64,000 bases of DNA, taken from the NCBI GenBank assembly GCA_029558535.1, contig JAKQEK010000253.1:62001-126000 (forward strand), written 5' to 3'. Position 1 is the stretch's first letter. Every line of letters starts with the position of its first letter. The translations under genes and the position numbers were made by a program. Origin of the DNA: Bacteroidota bacterium. Lineage in GTDB: Bacteria > Bacteroidota > Bacteroidia > Bacteroidales > ML635J-15. Below, piece by piece: positions 61,161 to 64,000 of the stretch. The notes beneath the pieces are model-generated. The model searched no databases. It worked only from the letters and a program-made list of their open reading frames with translations, and was not told the DNA's origin.

Positions 61161-63274
61161 CACTCATCCTCATAAATAATTTCTTCATCCGATTCGAGTT
61201 GACCGATTACCTTAAACTCAGTTCTTCTATTTTTCTGACGACCTTCGGGATTATCTCTACCGTCAGGATGAGAATTTGGAGCAATCGGGAAATTTTCCCC
61301 ATATCCTTTTGCAACAAGACGTTCAGGGTTAATACCTTTTAAAATCAAATAATTAACAACAGATTGAGCTCTGTTTTGAGAAAGAATCATATTATTGTAT
61401 TCTGTGTCAATACTATCTGTATGTGAACTGATTTCAACAATAATTTCGGGGTATGCTAAAAGGATTTTATAAATAGTGTTGTCAATTGTTTGCTTTGCTG
61501 TTGTAGTTAAATCAAATCTTGCGAATTCATAATAAATATTTTGTACTATAAATGATTGAACCGGAAAAGTGTTTACAATAATTGCGTCAAGTTCTAATGT
61601 GTCTGATCTTGTAATGTTCTTTGTAGTAAATGGTAATCTAATTTCTTTTTTATTAAAATCTTTAACAGAAACAATGTAATCATTGCCTTGTTCTAGGTTA
61701 AAGAAATATGATCCTGAGCTCGTAAAATCAGTTTTTACAAACATTTCCTTGCCAGTTTTTTTGTCTAACATAAATAAATTTACCGGATAATCATAAAGTA
61801 GCTCAATTTCTTCGCTTTGGTCTAGCACATCAAGACTAATAGCCATTTCATTTTTATATTCCTGCTCAATACTTTTAAAAAACAGTGAATCTGTTATCCC
61901 AAATACTTTTCCTGTTACAGCAATGTTTATGTAATCTTTATAAATAAACTCATAAATGTCATCACAGCAGTTTTCGTTACGAAGTGAATACCCGCCGGTT
62001 CGGTTTGATACCATAAAACCGTTTTGTCTGCTATCATCTAAAATATAATATAAATCATCAAAACTTGAGTTTATTGGGTAACCCACATTTACAGGTCCGT
62101 CAAAACTTTTACCTTCGCCAAATGTTTTAAAAATATCAAAACCGCCTAGTCCTGGTAATCCGTTTGAACTATAATACAATATTTTAGTTTCAATATTATA
62201 ATATGGTGTAATTTCATTTGCAATAGTATTTATTCTTTTACCACAGTTTTTAGGTTCTTTCCATTCTCCTTTTTTTCTGTCATAATAAGTAAACCATAAA
62301 TCCATTCCTCCTCTGCCTTCAGCTCTGTCTGAAACAAAATAAAGTACGTCTGTGTGTAATCTTGAAACACCGGTTGTAGGCATACTATTACTTGTGCCAA
62401 GCATATTTATAATGTCCGGTAATGCAACCGGTTCTTGCCATTCATTATTTTCAAGTGTAGAAACGAATATTTTACAAATGATATTTCTGTTATAATCCTT
62501 TTCACACCTCGAAAAATAAAATCTGTTTTTATCATAAGAGAATGCTCCATTACCGGTATTGATATTTTCACCGTTTATCAAAGGGTTAAATTCTCCAAGA
62601 TTTTTCCATGTATCTCCGTTGCGCTGTGCTAAATAAAATTTCCTTACAGGTAATTTGTCTGTTTCAGGATTATAGTATTTTATCTCGGATTCAGGTAAAG
62701 AGGCAAAAATCAATTTATCTTTTTCATACGGAATTGGTGAAAAGTCTATGTGTGGTTTGTTGACAGTGGTGTCAAGTAATTTAATAACAACATTTAGAGA
62801 ACTATCTTTGAGTATTTTTGCCGAACTTATACCTTCTATGTGAGTTTTTGCCAATTTAGATTCTTCTTTATATTTTCCACTTTTCTTTGCTTCGGATACA
62901 AATTGATTATAAAAGTGTTTTGCATCTTCATATTCGCCTAAACTATGCATACAACTTGCATAATTAAATAAATCCATTAAATTTTTTTCCGGATCATTTT
63001 TATAAGTATTGTACAAATAAACCTTGGCTTCTTTATAGTTTTTTTCCCTAAAATACAATCTTCCTAGTGAACTCTGAACCTTTGGATTTCCCGGACGCAT
63101 TTCATCATATATTTTATAATAGTCAATAGCCGTAAAGATATCTCCTGATTTTTCTGCAATTTTTGCTTGCTTTAGTAATTGACCGGGCGATAATTTAATG
63201 GAATTGTTATTTTGAGCGTAGCATAAGCTTGAAATCAAAATAAAGGCAGGTATAATCCATATTTTCTTTATCAT
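61160..63274 (-). CDS. OmpA family protein with TPR and WD40-like region (PorE-like)
   Basis: 704 residues with signal peptide (MIKKIWIIPAFILISSLCYAQ). N-terminal TPR-like helices (AEKSGDIFTAIDYYKIYDEMRPGNPKVQSSLG) precede PD40-like beta repeats (LYFVSDRAEGRGGMDLWFTYYD, YYSSNGLPGLGGFDIFKT), a carboxypeptidase-regulatory-like segment and a C-terminal OmpA domain (VEISSHTDS ... NRAQSVVNYLILKGINPERLVAKGYGE). This TPR-WD40-OmpA layout matches type IX accessory proteins such as PorE, which bind peptidoglycan. Start set at 63274; an upstream ATG at 63310 is possible. Confidence 0.88.
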   Translation of the reverse strand: MIKKIWIIPAFILISSLCYAQNNNSIKLSPGQLLKQAKIAEKSGDIFTAIDYYKIYDEMRPGNPKVQSSLGRLYFREKNYKEAKVYLYNTYKNDPEKNLMDLFNYASCMHSLGEYEDAKHFYNQFVSEAKKSGKYKEESKLAKTHIEGISSAKILKDSSLNVVIKLLDTTVNKPHIDFSPIPYEKDKLIFASLPESEIKYYNPETDKLPVRKFYLAQRNGDTWKNLGEFNPLINGENINTGNGAFSYDKNRFYFSRCEKDYNRNIICKIFVSTLENNEWQEPVALPDIINMLGTSNSMPTTGVSRLHTDVLYFVSDRAEGRGGMDLWFTYYDRKKGEWKEPKNCGKRINTIANEITPYYNIETKILYYSSNGLPGLGGFDIFKTFGEGKSFDGPVNVGYPINSSFDDLYYILDDSRQNGFMVSNRTGGYSLRNENCCDDIYEFIYKDYINIAVTGKVFGITDSLFFKSIEQEYKNEMAISLDVLDQSEEIELLYDYPVNLFMLDKKTGKEMFVKTDFTSSGSYFFNLEQGNDYIVSVKDFNKKEIRLPFTTKNITRSDTLELDAIIVNTFPVQSFIVQNIYYEFARFDLTTTAKQTIDNTIYKILLAYPEIIVEISSHTDSIDTEYNNMILSQNRAQSVVNYLILKGINPERLVAKGYGENFPIAPNSHPDGRDNPEGRQKNRRTEFKVIGQLESDEEIIYEDE

Positions 63275-63333
63275 CTTTTTGTGCTTTTTTAACCTGTTTA
63301 TTTTAGTCATTATATCAACTATTAGAAATAGAA

Positions 63334-64000
63334 TTAATACCTGTCACAAGGCAAAGTTATTGTATTTAGTGTTTTACTGATATTCTTATAAATCAGCGAA
63401 ATTTCCAAAGCTCCTTTGTTGTTAGTAGCAGCCTGTAGGGCAGATATGTTAACATCATAACTTACTCCGATGTCAAATCCATAAACACTTAAGCCACCTG
63501 TGAAAATTACTGCATCAATATTGTTTAAAGAGTATCTTGCATGAGCTCCGGCAAAAATCTTATCAAACACACCAGGTTCGGTAAAAACATAGTGAAACAA
63601 TGCTCCAAAAACCCAGTCGCTGGCACGTTTATGATACATAGTTAAAAATGAAGGATTTAAATATAGTTTGTTCTTTAAAGGGAAATAAACGCCACCGTTA
63701 AAGACTATTCTCATTGGCAATCTTTGATCCTGACGCAAAAATGACTCAACCGGTGTATTTATGTGAAACAAAGCTGCTCCAAAATATGTTTTACTTTTAT
63801 TTACACTCAAAGAGTAGTTCATACCGGCATTTATATCAGTGTAATTGATGTTTTCATCCCATGAATCGGTATTATTTGGTAAATTCGGGTCAAAGTAACC
63901 AGTAATAGTATTAAATTGACTTGGTAATGACAATCCTGTCATTGAAAAACTTTTAAGCACGTAACCTGCCTGAACTCCTATTCCAAATGTATGTATATTG
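63334..64000 (-). CDS. PorP/SprF family type IX secretion protein (5' end missing)
   Basis: C-terminal 221 residues visible, continuing past the window edge (the frame is open to base 64000 with NIHTFGIGVQAGY before the first in-window Met). Barrel-like strands and blocks GLSLPSQFNTITGYFDPNLP, AALFHINTPVESF, PMRIVFNGGVYFPL and DIGVSYDVNISALQAATNNKGALEISLIY are typical of PorP/SprF. It precedes the PorE-like gene in the same direction, a conserved pairing in Bacteroidota. Confidence 0.93.
   Translation of the reverse strand, partial: NIHTFGIGVQAGYVLKSFSMTGLSLPSQFNTITGYFDPNLPNNTDSWDENINYTDINAGMNYSLSVNKSKTYFGAALFHINTPVESFLRQDQRLPMRIVFNGGVYFPLKNKLYLNPSFLTMYHKRASDWVFGALFHYVFTEPGVFDKIFAGAHARYSLNNIDAVIFTGGLSVYGFDIGVSYDVNISALQAATNNKGALEISLIYKNISKTLNTITLPCDRY

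Overview
The window is a contiguous AT-rich chromosomal segment from a member of the Bacteroidota, most likely an anaerobic, fermentative relative of the Bacteroidales. The evidence is the type IX secretion machinery (PorP/SprF-like and OmpA/TPR proteins at the right edge), two exported proteins with type IX C-terminal sorting tails, many outer-membrane barrels and lipoproteins, a SufBCD cluster, paired Pta-AckA and Ptb-Buk acid-forming pathways, and promoters of the Bacteroidota type (TTG, about 19 bases, TAnnTTTG). Coding density is high, with operons of tightly packed or overlapping genes. No tRNA, rRNA or CRISPR array was seen.

Layout. 1-7.3 kb: the 3' end of sufB, a helical-repeat protein lodged between sufB and sufC, sufC, sufD, a FeoA-FeoB fusion whose GTPase motifs have been lost, and an exported alpha/beta hydrolase. 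7.3-16.5 kb: a potassium channel, methyltransferase, metallo-hydrolase, lipid A-type acyltransferase, two NlpC/P60 hydrolases, a Prx6-type peroxiredoxin, a ferredoxin-nitroreductase and two unknown proteins. 16.5-24.7 kb (minus strand): a seven-gene run (FG-GAP-like type IX cargo, MORN-like protein, mnmA, lipoprotein, subtilisin-like type IX cargo, xseA, small barrel protein). 24.9-30.3 kb: gcvT, then an exported caspase-like protease followed by a barrel protein and a FISUMP lipoprotein. 30.4-37.1 kb: an FAH-family enzyme, pta-ackA, then ptb-buk-ridA and a fucose-isomerase-like gene, so acetyl-P and butyryl-P (or branched acyl-P) kinase routes sit side by side. 37.1-48.6 kb: rpsF-rpsR-rplI, an O-antigen ligase-type membrane protein, two RNA methyltransferases, a hybrid sensor kinase, a YxlE/F/G-like ABC exporter, a methionine gamma-lyase/cystathionine synthase-type enzyme and an aminotransferase.

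48.6-52.0 kb is an accessory island. A short orphan RHS protein carries a distinct C-terminal domain with an HExxH motif and is followed by a lipoprotein that may be its immunity partner. Next come a second, truncated copy of the hairpin-promoter-start unit, a REP-associated tyrosine transposase with four REP-like hairpins, and a 17-codon remnant of an aminotransferase 3' end that matches the end of the intact aminotransferase on the left side. 52.0-59 kb holds an exported lipase-FecR-membrane fusion with a downstream lipoprotein containing a (Asp-Lys)n hexanucleotide tract, a divergent ECF sigma factor with an unusual membrane partner, and a YceI-like lipoprotein. 59-64 kb has an RluA-type pseudouridine synthase and the minus-strand porP-like, ompA/TPR and amidohydrolase genes.

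The points most worth following are the GTPase-dead FeoAB beside suf, the RHS/HExxH toxin-immunity candidate inside the REP/RAYT island with its aminotransferase scar, the lipase-FecR fusion opposite an ECF sigma factor, and a recurrent promoter layout (TAnnTTTG, four bases, ATG) that predicts leaderless mRNAs.
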